A program made the translations under genes and the position numbers. The notes under the pieces were generated by a model, which was not told the DNA's origin, searched no databases, and worked only from the letters and a program-made list of their open reading frames with translations. A stretch of 32,159 bases of DNA. Source: Patescibacteria group bacterium. GTDB lineage: Bacteria > Patescibacteriota > Microgenomatia > UBA1400 > PJMF01. The stretch lies in contig JAHJBU010000049.1 in assembly GCA_018813375.1 (NCBI GenBank), positions 1 through 32,159 of the forward strand, in the 5' to 3' direction. Below, in pieces: positions 8,842 to 16,858 of this stretch. Position 1 is the stretch's first letter; each line of letters opens with the position of its first letter.

Positions 8842-9661
8842 CCAAAATCGTCCAAGTATCACAGCTATTATTTTAGCTAAAAATGAGGCTGAGATGATTG
8901 TGAACTGTATTAATACTCTCTGGTGGTGCAATGAGATTTTGGTGATTGATTGTGCTTCCAGCGATGAGACTGCTAAATTGGCAGAAACTGCTGGAGCTAG
9001 AGTAGTTAGTTTTTCTCATCGCAGTATGGCTAAAACTAGAAATGAATCTTTAAAAAGAGTTAAAACTAATTGGGTTTTTTATGTTGATGCTGATGAGCGA
9101 GTTACGCCTACATTAGCTAAAGAAATTATGGTTCAGTTAGAAACTTCTTGCGCTACTGCTTTAAAAATTTCTCGCCAGAATGTTCATTATGGAAAAATTA
9201 TGCACCATGGTGGATGGGAAAAAGATTATGTGACGCGCGTATTTAATAAGGAGTATTTTCAAAATTGGTTTGGAGATATTCATGAAAGCCCTAAGTTTAA
9301 AGGGAAGTTATTAGAACTACAATCGCCATTAATTCACCTCACGCATCGTAACACCATAGATGGATTGACAAAGACTATTTCTTGGACACCAATTGAGGCA
9401 GATTTATTAGCCAAAGCAGGCTCAGGATCAGTTAGAGTTAGAACAATTTTGCGTAAGGGAATAATGGAGTTTGTGCGTCGAGGAATTTTTAAATTTGGTT
9501 TTAGAGATGGAGTCGAGGGTTGGATAGAGGCGATGGTGCAAGGGATTAATAGAATGTTAGTTTATATCCAGCTTTGGGAGAAACAGCGCAAGCCTTCTTT
9601 AGAGGATACCTATCAACAGATCGAACAAAAAATTTTAAAAATGTGGCAGGATGAAAAATGA
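8828..9661 (+). CDS. Glycosyltransferase family 2 (WaaE/KdtX-like)
   Basis: A second WaaE/KdtX-like GT2, 277 aa. It shows ITAIILAKNEAEMI, a VIDCASSDETAKLAE nucleotide-binding segment and YVDADERVTP, where DAD is the DxD equivalent (about residue 82). HHGGWEKDYVTRVF matches the acceptor-side region seen in gene 6970-7878. It overlaps the upstream gene by 14 nt and the downstream GT4 gene by 4 nt (ATGA), which places it firmly in one translation-coupled unit. The substrate is unknown. Confidence 0.85.
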   Translation: MTKSNQNRPSITAIILAKNEAEMIVNCINTLWWCNEILVIDCASSDETAKLAETAGARVVSFSHRSMAKTRNESLKRVKTNWVFYVDADERVTPTLAKEIMVQLETSCATALKISRQNVHYGKIMHHGGWEKDYVTRVFNKEYFQNWFGDIHESPKFKGKLLELQSPLIHLTHRNTIDGLTKTISWTPIEADLLAKAGSGSVRVRTILRKGIMEFVRRGIFKFGFRDGVEGWIEAMVQGINRMLVYIQLWEKQRKPSLEDTYQQIEQKILKMWQDEK

Positions 9662-10752
9662 AAGCTTGCCTTTATTCGCCCTATATTCCCAAGCACGTTG
9701 GTGGTGGTGAAAAATACATGCTAGATGTAGCCTGCGCTTTGGCTAAAAAATATACAGTTTCTATTGCTATACCTCAACAATATGCAGGCGATGCCTCAAT
9801 AGTTAAAAAGTATGAAAGTTTTTTAAATCGTTCTTTGGATGATATTTCATTTATCCCTTCACCCTTGGGTTCAAAAACTAATTTTTTACAAAAACTTTTT
9901 TGGACTCGCCAATTTGATGTAATGTATTATCTAACAGATGGAAGTTTATTTTTTAGTTTGGCTAAGAAAAATATTTTACACATCCAATTTCCTTTGAAAC
10001 TGGACAAAAGTTCTTTTCTAGAGCAATTTAAATTAAAAAATTGGCAAATTAAAAATACCAATTCGGAGTTTACTAAAAAAGTGGTTGAAAGTACTTGGCC
10101 AACAAAGATTGATTTAGTGCACCACCCATTGGTTGATGTAGATGAAATTAACCGTATCACTGCGTCAATTAAGAAAGAAAAAATAATTTTAAATGTCGGT
10201 AGGTTTTTCCGCCAGTTACATAGTAAGCGACAAGATGTACTGATCGATATTTTTCGTAAACTAGTTATCAAATATCCTCTTGAAACAAAGGGTTGGAAAC
10301 TAGTTTTAATTGGTGCGGTGGAAGATCAAAAATATTTATCTCAAATTAAGCGCAAGAAAAGAGGTCTTCCGGTTGAATTTTATCATGATCTAGATAGAAG
10401 GAAATTGTTGGAATGGTATGGTAAATCCAGCATTTATTGGCACGCTACAGGATATGGAGTTAATCCAGAAAAACATCCAGAAAAAGTAGAACATTTTGGA
10501 ATAAGTACAGCTGAGGCTATGGCTGCAGGTTGTGTACCAATTGTCCATGGAAAAGGTGGCCAGCTTGAGGTGATAGGGGATGAATTAAATGACCTTTTGT
10601 GGCTCAAGCAGCAAGAGTGTGTTAAAAAAACTAAGCAAATTATCAGTGATCATAAGTTAAGAATGGAGTATCAGCGCAAAGCTAAACAGCAGGTGAAATT
10701 TTTTGGCAAAAATATTTTTGAGCAAAAATTATTTAAGATGATTAAATTATGA
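9658..10752 (+). CDS. Glycosyltransferase family 4 (GT-B fold)
   Basis: Retaining GT-B glycosyltransferase of 364 aa. The N-terminal domain starts with YSPYIPKHVGGGEKYMLDVA, the usual GT4 acceptor-side glycine loop. The C-terminal domain begins near residue 175 with IILNVGRFF, and the donor-binding EX7E motif is in EHFGISTAEAMAAG (near residue 280). The insert LHSKRQDVLIDIFRKL is common in GT4 mannosyl- or glucosyl-transferases, but the sugar cannot be assigned. The start overlaps the previous stop as ATGA. An 18-nt gap follows before the next GT2 gene. Confidence 0.86.
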   Translation: MKACLYSPYIPKHVGGGEKYMLDVACALAKKYTVSIAIPQQYAGDASIVKKYESFLNRSLDDISFIPSPLGSKTNFLQKLFWTRQFDVMYYLTDGSLFFSLAKKNILHIQFPLKLDKSSFLEQFKLKNWQIKNTNSEFTKKVVESTWPTKIDLVHHPLVDVDEINRITASIKKEKIILNVGRFFRQLHSKRQDVLIDIFRKLVIKYPLETKGWKLVLIGAVEDQKYLSQIKRKKRGLPVEFYHDLDRRKLLEWYGKSSIYWHATGYGVNPEKHPEKVEHFGISTAEAMAAGCVPIVHGKGGQLEVIGDELNDLLWLKQQECVKKTKQIISDHKLRMEYQRKAKQQVKFFGKNIFEQKLFKMIKL

Positions 10753-10770
10753 AAAAATAGGGTCCGTAAT

Positions 10771-11649
10771 ATGAAAAAGAAAAATTATACTGTGAGCGTG
10801 GTGATTCCAACATATTATGGTAGGAAGTTACTAGAGAAAAATTTTAGTTCAGTTTTAATATCGCTACGTGATGGCGATGAGGTGGTTATAGTTGATGACG
10901 GTGGGTTTAAAGAGACTTTGATGTGGTTGAAGAAAAGTTTCAAGTTAAAAAAAAGTGTTGAAAATAATGACTATGTTTTATATCTAGGAGAGTATCAACA
11001 AGCTAAGAAAAAAGTCGAAATTATTTATGTAGTTAATAAAACTAACCTTCGCTTTGCTGCCAATAGCAACCTGGGAGTGAAGTTAGCTAAGAACCCTTTA
11101 ATTTTTTTAGTTAATGATGACGTGAGTACTTATCCAGATACGATTAAAAAATTAGCTCCACATTTTAAAGATAAGAATGTTTTTGCAGTGGGATGCCTAG
11201 AGTTTGATCATGAACACAATGGGGCTAAAAGCGGCAAAAATAAACTTTGGTTTGAGAGGGGAATGTTTATTCATTCTCGTGGAGATGATTTTGAATTTGG
11301 TCCTACAGCTTGGGCAAGTGGAGGTAGTGCTATGTTTAGCAGAGATAAGTGGCTAAAAATTGGTGGGTTTGATTTAGCTTATTATCCAGCTTATTGGGAG
11401 GATATTGATTTATCTTATACTGCTCGTAAAAAAGGCTGGAAAGTTTTATTTAATCCAGAGGCTAAGGTAAGTCATAACCATGAAACTACCAACATTAATG
11501 TTTTTAAGCAAAGAAAAATAGAGCAGATGAGCTGGCGGCATGCTAATATTTTTACTTGGAAGTATGCTGATATCTGGCAAAAAATAGCCTATTTGCTGTG
11601 GAAGCCATACTGGTGGGTTCAACGCAAGCGCACTAAAATAAAATTATGA
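10771..11649 (+). CDS. Glycosyltransferase family 2
   Basis: GT-A transferase of 292 aa. Motifs are VSVVIPTYYGRKLL, VVIVDDGG, NLRFAANSNLGVKLA, the FLVNDDVSTYP metal/nucleotide site (about residue 113) and YWEDIDLSYTARKKGW (about residue 207). The last has the ED pair that supplies the catalytic base in this group. A C-terminal tryptophan-rich basic tail (KPYWWVQRKR) could lie on the membrane surface. It overlaps the following GT-C gene by 4 nt (ATGA). The substrate is not deducible. Confidence 0.86.
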   Translation: MKKKNYTVSVVIPTYYGRKLLEKNFSSVLISLRDGDEVVIVDDGGFKETLMWLKKSFKLKKSVENNDYVLYLGEYQQAKKKVEIIYVVNKTNLRFAANSNLGVKLAKNPLIFLVNDDVSTYPDTIKKLAPHFKDKNVFAVGCLEFDHEHNGAKSGKNKLWFERGMFIHSRGDDFEFGPTAWASGGSAMFSRDKWLKIGGFDLAYYPAYWEDIDLSYTARKKGWKVLFNPEAKVSHNHETTNINVFKQRKIEQMSWRHANIFTWKYADIWQKIAYLLWKPYWWVQRKRTKIKL

Positions 11650-13355
11650 CCTTAATTAAGCGCTATAGTAGTTTTTTATTGTTAGTTTTAGTTTTGTTTT
11701 CTTTTTCAATTCGTTTTTTGTGGTTGGATAGATCTCCCAGAGGTTTATTAATTGACGAAGCTCATTTTGGGTACATTTCTTACTCTTTAGTAGAGACGGG
11801 GAGAGACGAGCACGGAATTTCCTGGCCAATAGTATTCAAGGGTTTTGGTGATCAAAAATTACCAGTTCAAGCATATTTGTTAATGCCGTTTATCAAATTT
11901 ATCGGTTTAAATTCGGTTGCGGTGCGTTTGCCTTCGGCAATTGCAGGATCATTATTAGTGGTTGCAATCTATTGGTTATTGAGGGAATTTAAAATTAAGG
12001 AAGAATTAGCTTTATTTGGGGCATTAATTGTGACCCTAAGCCCATGGACTTTTATTTTGAGTCGCTTTGCATATGAGGCAAATATAGCTTTATTATTTTT
12101 TACTTTAGCAATAACTTTTTTATATAAAATTACACACAAAAAAGGCTGGCTATGGGCAATTATGTCAGCACTTTTAATGGCCTTAACTTGGTATACTTAC
12201 ATTGCTTTCCGTCCTATTACGTTGCTGTTCTCTACTGGATTTTTAATTTTTTTGTTAGCAACTAAGCAAATTAAATGGCAGAAGGCGATGCTGTTTGTGG
12301 TTATTTTTGGTGCCTTAGTAGCACCGCTTTTTCATTCTTCAATAGCTACTAGTTCAATAGCGCGATTTAACCAAGTCGGAATTGTAGCTGATGAGGGTTT
12401 AGTGATGGCAATTAATCAAAACCGGACTTTTTGTCATGATAAATTACCGCGCATCTTGTGCTATGGATTGTGGAATAAGCCACTTTACATTGGTAAAGAA
12501 TTAATCCAGCGTTTTGCAACCACTTATTCTTCACAGTTTTTGTTTACTGTCGGTGATGCTCAGCTTCGTTATCAATCAGTTGAGGATTTTGGGCAGTTCT
12601 ATTTAGTTTTATTACCATTGTTATTTTTGGGGACAATAGGGATTTTATTTAGGGTTGAGGCGCAATCAACCGCTAATAATGCGCGGGTGTTTGTGATATT
12701 GGGCTTATTGATTGCGCCTATTTCATCTATTTTAGCTGGGCAGCCACAGATGGTACGGTTGACGCCACTATTGCCTTTTTTGATTTTTAGCATGGCTTTA
12801 GGGCTACAAGTTTTTTGGCAGTTTTTACCAAAAGTTAGCTGGCAAAAAATTATTTGCGGAGGACTAGTAGCTATTTTTATTTTTTCAAGTCTCCCCTTCT
12901 TAGTTAATTTTTACACCATCCACACAGTTAAACATGATGGGGTTTATCAATCATATTTACCAGAGCTATTTGAGGTTTTGGATTCTTATCCTAAGCAGAT
13001 TTCAATTTATATTAAACCATTTTTCTCTGATCCGATTATGGCTTATGCTTATTATGGAAAAATAGACCCAGATCATTACCAAAAAAGTGTCCAGTTAGGC
13101 AAAATGGAGGAATCTGGTTTTCAGCACGCGATAGGCTTAGATAATTTCAAGGTTTCTGAGGAACCAATGGTAAATTTAGGATGTCGAGCAGTCAAAGAGA
13201 ATAAAGAAGCATATTACGTGACAAATGAAGAATTTAAAAGACCACCGATTGAATATTTGTATAGAGTAGCATCAGAAAACGGCGCAGTTTATTATGCTTA
13301 TATTTATGATGCAGCTGGGTATGCAATCAAACATCCAGAGTTGTGTTTGGATTAA
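11646..13355 (+). CDS. PMT/ArnT-like GT-C glycosyltransferase
   Basis: Polytopic 569-aa membrane protein of the dolichyl-phosphate-mannose-protein mannosyltransferase-like (GT39/GT83) type. The first periplasm-facing loop contains LLIDEAHFGY, whose DE pair (D37/E38) is the usual GT-C catalytic motif. This is followed by GRDEHGISWP and a KLPVQAYLLMPFIKF segment typical of the family. About 10-11 hydrophobic helices precede a soluble C-terminal region of about 150 residues. Such enzymes transfer sugars from polyprenyl-phosphate donors outside the membrane. It ends the plus-strand cluster; its stop lies only 3 nt from the stop of the convergent M23 gene, leaving no room for a terminator between them. 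Confidence 0.8.
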   Translation: MTLIKRYSSFLLLVLVLFSFSIRFLWLDRSPRGLLIDEAHFGYISYSLVETGRDEHGISWPIVFKGFGDQKLPVQAYLLMPFIKFIGLNSVAVRLPSAIAGSLLVVAIYWLLREFKIKEELALFGALIVTLSPWTFILSRFAYEANIALLFFTLAITFLYKITHKKGWLWAIMSALLMALTWYTYIAFRPITLLFSTGFLIFLLATKQIKWQKAMLFVVIFGALVAPLFHSSIATSSIARFNQVGIVADEGLVMAINQNRTFCHDKLPRILCYGLWNKPLYIGKELIQRFATTYSSQFLFTVGDAQLRYQSVEDFGQFYLVLLPLLFLGTIGILFRVEAQSTANNARVFVILGLLIAPISSILAGQPQMVRLTPLLPFLIFSMALGLQVFWQFLPKVSWQKIICGGLVAIFIFSSLPFLVNFYTIHTVKHDGVYQSYLPELFEVLDSYPKQISIYIKPFFSDPIMAYAYYGKIDPDHYQKSVQLGKMEESGFQHAIGLDNFKVSEEPMVNLGCRAVKENKEAYYVTNEEFKRPPIEYLYRVASENGAVYYAYIYDAAGYAIKHPELCLD

Positions 13356-13358
13356 GTG

Positions 13359-14594
13359 CTATTGCATGTGAGCATACAGAGTCATAGTTCCGTCTTCATG
13401 AAAAACTCTAGCATGATTGCCCAGAGAGGTTGCCCCTCGGTAAAAATAGGCCACTCCTTTTTTAACAGATTTAATGGCTAGATTATTAGAATCTGCCATA
13501 TCAACCCCACGATGAAAATTACCCTGATAAACAGAAGAGTAAGGAGTATTTCCATAACACTGAGTAATTCTAGGGTTATTCATAGGCCAAGTTGAGCCAC
13601 CACTACCAATTGATTTTGAGATACCAGATGAAATATCATTGCAAGAGCGAGATTCAAAATAAACATTTTTTGAAATCAAGACAGAAAATGGATCCTTATT
13701 CCTAGAGAAGTAGTAAGAATTGCCGGCAAATAAATCATCATTTTCATCCTCTTTTAGATTAAAGTAGCTGAAATGCAAGTGAGGACCGGTTGAGAAGCCA
13801 GTGCTACCCATAAATCCGAGCACTTCTCCTTCAGACACTTCTCTTTTACCAGCGAATTTGGCATTAACTAATGCTTGTAGCTCAGCTTGAGCTTCAGACA
13901 AAAGTTGTTGATATCTAGATTCATCGTGTTTAGTAACAACTAATAAATATTCTTTTTCCTGTTTTTGATTAGCCAGAGCAATTCTTTGTGTCTCTAGTTT
14001 TTTTTCAATTATTTCTAACTCGTTTTGTTTTTCCTCTTTAAGATTTTTTTGTTCATCGTAAATCAAGCGTTGAGATTCAGCCCGATGCATGGCTTCTATA
14101 GTTTGTTTTTTAGCTAATTTAATGTATTTATACTCAGATAAAAAATTATTAATGGAGTTGCCTTTGAATAATAAAAATATTGGTTCGATTTGAGTTCGTT
14201 TATATTGCTCACTAACTCTTTTTACTAAAATTGAGCTAAGCCTATCTAAAGAAATATTTAGACCACCAATTCTCTCAGTTAATTCTTTAATTTCTTGCTG
14301 TAACTTTTGAATTTGAAATAAGGTCTGATTTATTTGTAGCTGTCCAATTGCAATATTTCCATCAATAATGCCAATGGTAGTACTAAGTGATTGCTTTTCT
14401 TGCTGTTTCTGGCTAACTAAATTACTACATTCGCTAATCGTATCTCGAAGACATTGTTGTTTATCATCGACATTTTCACAAGAATTAGCATCACAGCTGA
14501 CTCCATAAGCAAATCTAGGACTTAAAAAAATACTCAACCCAATTAATAAAAAAAAGATGCTGATAAACGAATGCTGTCGAATTTTATTATGCAT
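13359..14594 (-). CDS. EnvC-like coiled-coil protein with circularly permuted M23 (LytM) peptidase domain
   Basis: Secreted or membrane-anchored murein endopeptidase, 411 aa: an N-terminal hydrophobic segment (about 9-30), a Cys-containing stretch, long coiled-coil helices (about 60-235), then the catalytic region. The M23 motifs are all present but in swapped order. The C-terminal half (EGEVLGFMGSTG, then STGPHLHF with H272/H274, ending near DPFSVL) comes first, followed by the normally N-terminal half (WPMNNPRITQCYG, HRGVD with H361/D365, then TLYAHMQ with H409 at the very end). Zn ligands H361, D365 and H274 and the auxiliary histidines can still assemble. It lies 4 nt after ftsX in the operon, where coiled-coil M23 proteins act as FtsEX-controlled hydrolases or activators. 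It is intact, with no frameshift. Confidence 0.87.
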   Translation of the reverse strand: MHNKIRQHSFISIFFLLIGLSIFLSPRFAYGVSCDANSCENVDDKQQCLRDTISECSNLVSQKQQEKQSLSTTIGIIDGNIAIGQLQINQTLFQIQKLQQEIKELTERIGGLNISLDRLSSILVKRVSEQYKRTQIEPIFLLFKGNSINNFLSEYKYIKLAKKQTIEAMHRAESQRLIYDEQKNLKEEKQNELEIIEKKLETQRIALANQKQEKEYLLVVTKHDESRYQQLLSEAQAELQALVNAKFAGKREVSEGEVLGFMGSTGFSTGPHLHFSYFNLKEDENDDLFAGNSYYFSRNKDPFSVLISKNVYFESRSCNDISSGISKSIGSGGSTWPMNNPRITQCYGNTPYSSVYQGNFHRGVDMADSNNLAIKSVKKGVAYFYRGATSLGNHARVFHEDGTMTLYAHMQ

Positions 14595-14598
14595 AATT

Positions 14599-15465
14599 TC
14601 ATTTCATCATCCTTTTTACCGCGGTCATTCCGGAAAATCCTCCCAGTAAAATAGCAATTAGGGTTCCAGTACTTAGTTGAATGGCAAAGATTTCCCAGGG
14701 TACCGGCAGTAGAGAAATCGTACCTAAGAAATTTTTTAGCCAGGGAGTTAGATAGAGTAGAGCAACAAACATTATTCCCCACCCAACTAAAGATCCCACT
14801 AATCCATAAATGACCCCTTCAAAGAAAAAAGGTGCTTTAATAAACCAACTACTGGCACCTAAGAATTTCATAATCTGAATTGCATTTTTTCGTTGTGTGA
14901 CCTTCATACTCACCAGAGCAGTAATAATTAAAAATGAAGTTAGTCCTAGAACCATTACTGCAGCGATGCCAATATACCGCAGAGATGTTGTCCAGTTAGT
15001 TAATGAGTCAACAATGTCTTGTTGGAAAACTACTTCCTCAATTTCATCTAAAGTTTCTAAGTCATTCTTGATTTGTACCAAAGACGAAATTTCATCTGCC
15101 GAGACCTCTATGCTCGCGGGTAAAATATCAGCAGTCACTAGCTCTAGTAATAACGGATCATCCTTATTCTCCATGCGGTAAACAGATAAAGCCTCCTCTT
15201 GAGTAATAAGTTTAATGTCATTGACATAAGATTTTTGTTGTACTTGCTGACCCACTTGATTAATCTCACTGGTAGAAGCATCTAGTTCAAAAAAGCCAAT
15301 GACCTGAGGTCTAGTTTCAAAATAATTCAAGATTTGTTGAGTGCCTAAAATTATTAATGAAAAAAAGTAGGCTACAAATAAAGTCATTGTAGTTATCACT
15401 ATGGCGGTCAAACTCTGAAAAGGTGAGCGGCGAATATTGGTAAAAGCTGAGGAAAGAGGGTTCAT
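14599..15465 (-). CDS. ftsX: Cell division protein FtsX (ABC permease-like)
   Basis: Membrane partner of FtsE; the pair transmits ATP hydrolysis across the membrane to control a cell-wall hydrolase rather than transporting a solute. The 288-aa protein has the FtsX layout: a short cytoplasmic N-terminus, first helix about 22-45, an extracytoplasmic domain of about 120 residues with GFFELDASTSEINQVGQQV, then three helices (about 170-193, 219-245 and 258-282). The segment RKNAIQIMKFLGASSWFIKAPFFFEG is the typical FtsX permease motif. The start codon overlaps the ftsE stop (ATGA), and the M23 gene follows after 4 nt, implying a single FtsEX-hydrolase unit. Confidence 0.93.
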   Translation of the reverse strand: MNPLSSAFTNIRRSPFQSLTAIVITTMTLFVAYFFSLIILGTQQILNYFETRPQVIGFFELDASTSEINQVGQQVQQKSYVNDIKLITQEEALSVYRMENKDDPLLLELVTADILPASIEVSADEISSLVQIKNDLETLDEIEEVVFQQDIVDSLTNWTTSLRYIGIAAVMVLGLTSFLIITALVSMKVTQRKNAIQIMKFLGASSWFIKAPFFFEGVIYGLVGSLVGWGIMFVALLYLTPWLKNFLGTISLLPVPWEIFAIQLSTGTLIAILLGGFSGMTAVKRMMK

Positions 15466-16214
15466 TCTTTAATTTTCCTTTTTATTTTTTTCAGATTAAG
15501 CTTTTTCTTCTCATCCTTGAGTTTTTTTGGTTTGCTTTTGATTTTCTTTTTATGACTGTCAGATATTAGCTCGCCATCTTTTAACTCAATTTTTCTGGTA
15601 TCTTTTAAATCATCTAAAACCACTACGTCATGGGTAGCTAATAAAACCGTAGTGCCCAGCTCATTGATTTTTTTAAGGAGTCTAATAATAGATAAAGTTG
15701 TTTCTTGATCAAGATTGCCCGTGGGTTCATCAGCAAATATTACTGCTGGAGCAGTTGCTAGTGCTCGAGCAATACTGACTCTTTGAGCTTCACCGCCTGA
15801 TAATTCTTTTAGGAAAAGATTTGCCTTGTTTTCTAAATGAACGAGTTTCAATAGATCAGTGACTCTTTCCTCGATGTTTTTTTGTGATTTACCAGCAATT
15901 AAAAGAGGTAGGGCGATATTTTCCCAAACATTGGACTCAGGTAAAAGACGATAGTCTTGAAAGATTACTCCTATTTTACGGCGGTGATCTGGGAGTAATC
16001 TAGGTTTTATTTTTTCTAGATAAGTATCATTAAAAAGAATTCGGCCTTCATCGGGTTGATATTCCTTAGTAATTAGTCTCATAAGAGTGGTTTTACCACT
16101 CCCAGTGGGTCCAGTAATTAAAACTAACTCACCATCTTCAATTAGAAAACTAACTTTTTTTACTCCGTAGGTATCGTTAAAAAATTTTTTGGAGACTTTG
16201 TCAAAAATAATCAT
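15462..16214 (-). CDS. ftsE: Cell division ATPase FtsE with a lysine-rich C-terminal tail
   Basis: Cytoplasmic ABC ATPase that pairs with FtsX. Motifs are Walker A GPTGSGKTT (35-43), Q-loop VIFQDYRLLP, signature LSGGEAQR (138-145), Walker B VIFADEPTGNLD (158-169) and the switch histidine in ATHD. The ATPase core ends near residue 218, matching the roughly 220 aa of other FtsE proteins. It is followed by a tail of about 30 residues holding about 16 lysines (HKKKIKSKPKK and onward), which is unusual and could contact membrane or nucleic acid. First gene of the ftsE-ftsX-M23 unit, with a good promoter just upstream. Confidence 0.93.
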   Translation of the reverse strand: MIIFDKVSKKFFNDTYGVKKVSFLIEDGELVLITGPTGSGKTTLMRLITKEYQPDEGRILFNDTYLEKIKPRLLPDHRRKIGVIFQDYRLLPESNVWENIALPLLIAGKSQKNIEERVTDLLKLVHLENKANLFLKELSGGEAQRVSIARALATAPAVIFADEPTGNLDQETTLSIIRLLKKINELGTTVLLATHDVVVLDDLKDTRKIELKDGELISDSHKKKIKSKPKKLKDEKKKLNLKKIKRKIKE

Positions 16215-16224
16215 AGGCAGATTT

Positions 16225-16254
16225 AGTGTAGCGTTTCTGTAGATGGTAATGCAA
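16225..16254 (-). promoter_or_regulatory. Promoter of the ftsE-ftsX-M23 operon
   Basis: On the minus strand, TTGCAT (16249-16254) is separated by 18 nt from TACACT (16225-16230). The -10 ends 10 nt before the ftsE ATG, so only a very short or no leader is expected, and no Shine-Dalgarno is present. The -35 overlaps the duplicated 3' end of the preceding gene. Confidence 0.5.
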
Positions 16255-16285
16255 GTTTACTTGGCGCCAACAGTTTACTTGGCGC
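16254..16285 (-). repeat. 18-bp tandem duplication / hairpin at a gene end
   Basis: AGTTTACTTGGCGC occurs twice, 18 bp apart (16254-16267 and 16272-16285). The unit is six codons long, so on the minus strand the ending SAK-stop is followed in frame by a second near-copy, GAK-stop. The same DNA forms a perfect 7-bp inverted repeat (GCGCCAA / TTGGCGC, 8-nt loop, 16264-16285). No T-run follows on the minus strand, so a classical intrinsic terminator is not indicated. Confidence 0.6.
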
Positions 16286-16826
16286 TTGGTGCTTGGCCTT
16301 CAAGATTTGTTATTTCAATTCTACCCACATCCATTAGCCAGCCAGCCTTTTGACCTTTAAAAGTTTCACCCCAAATTTTAACATCCATGCCGACAAATTT
16401 ATCTAGATCAGTAATAGAAGAGGTTAGGTAGACTGTTTGAGAAACTCCACCAGGCCTGATTAGTTTATGAGAGCCTTCGCCATCAATTCCTCCAGCTTCT
16501 AAGTAGCCTTGGGCTGAATCTTTAAATGTGTTTTCGTCTTGAACTCCAAATACATCACCAGTTTTGACCTGACCTTCTTGAGCTATTCGTTGCAGGCTTG
16601 ATGGACTAGGGAATAAGGCACTAGATTTATTTTTAAGTTTATAACCACCATAACCAGTGGCTGCTCCGGCTATTACTGCGATCACTCCTAAAATAATTAT
16701 AAGTTTGGGAAAATGAGGTGTCATAGGATTGTCATTATTATCGGTTAACAAGCTTTCGTCAACAGCTTTTTCTGCTGAGATAGCTTCTTCTTGTTTTTCT
16801 TCTTGCTTAAGTTCAATTTTATACAT
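16275..16826 (-). CDS. Single-pass membrane protein of unknown function
   Basis: Not a family I can name. The 183-aa protein has an acidic cytoplasmic N-terminus rich in Glu/Gln, one transmembrane helix (about residues 40-62, rich in Ile/Ala/Gly), a linker, and an extracytoplasmic domain of about 90 residues. Its last part (QTVYLTSSITDLDKFVGMDV, then a GWLMDVGRIEI strand) looks like a small beta-barrel or OB-like fold; that fold guess is inference. A TATGAT hexamer lies 6 nt before the ATG and there is no Shine-Dalgarno. It sits between prfB (32 nt upstream) and ftsE. Its 3' end carries the in-frame 18-bp duplication described separately. Confidence 0.7.
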   Translation of the reverse strand: MYKIELKQEEKQEEAISAEKAVDESLLTDNNDNPMTPHFPKLIIILGVIAVIAGAATGYGGYKLKNKSSALFPSPSSLQRIAQEGQVKTGDVFGVQDENTFKDSAQGYLEAGGIDGEGSHKLIRPGGVSQTVYLTSSITDLDKFVGMDVKIWGETFKGQKAGWLMDVGRIEITNLEGQAPSAK

Positions 16827-16858
16827 GTTTATATCATACTCATTTTATTTCTGGTTGG

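Noticed and set aside
9927-10271. Minus-strand 114-aa ORF
   Set aside because: Antisense to the GT4 gene, which has strong motifs throughout.
14543-14782. Minus-strand 79-aa ORF spanning the ftsX-M23 junction
   Set aside because: Alternate-frame shadow of ftsX and the M23 start; no supporting features.
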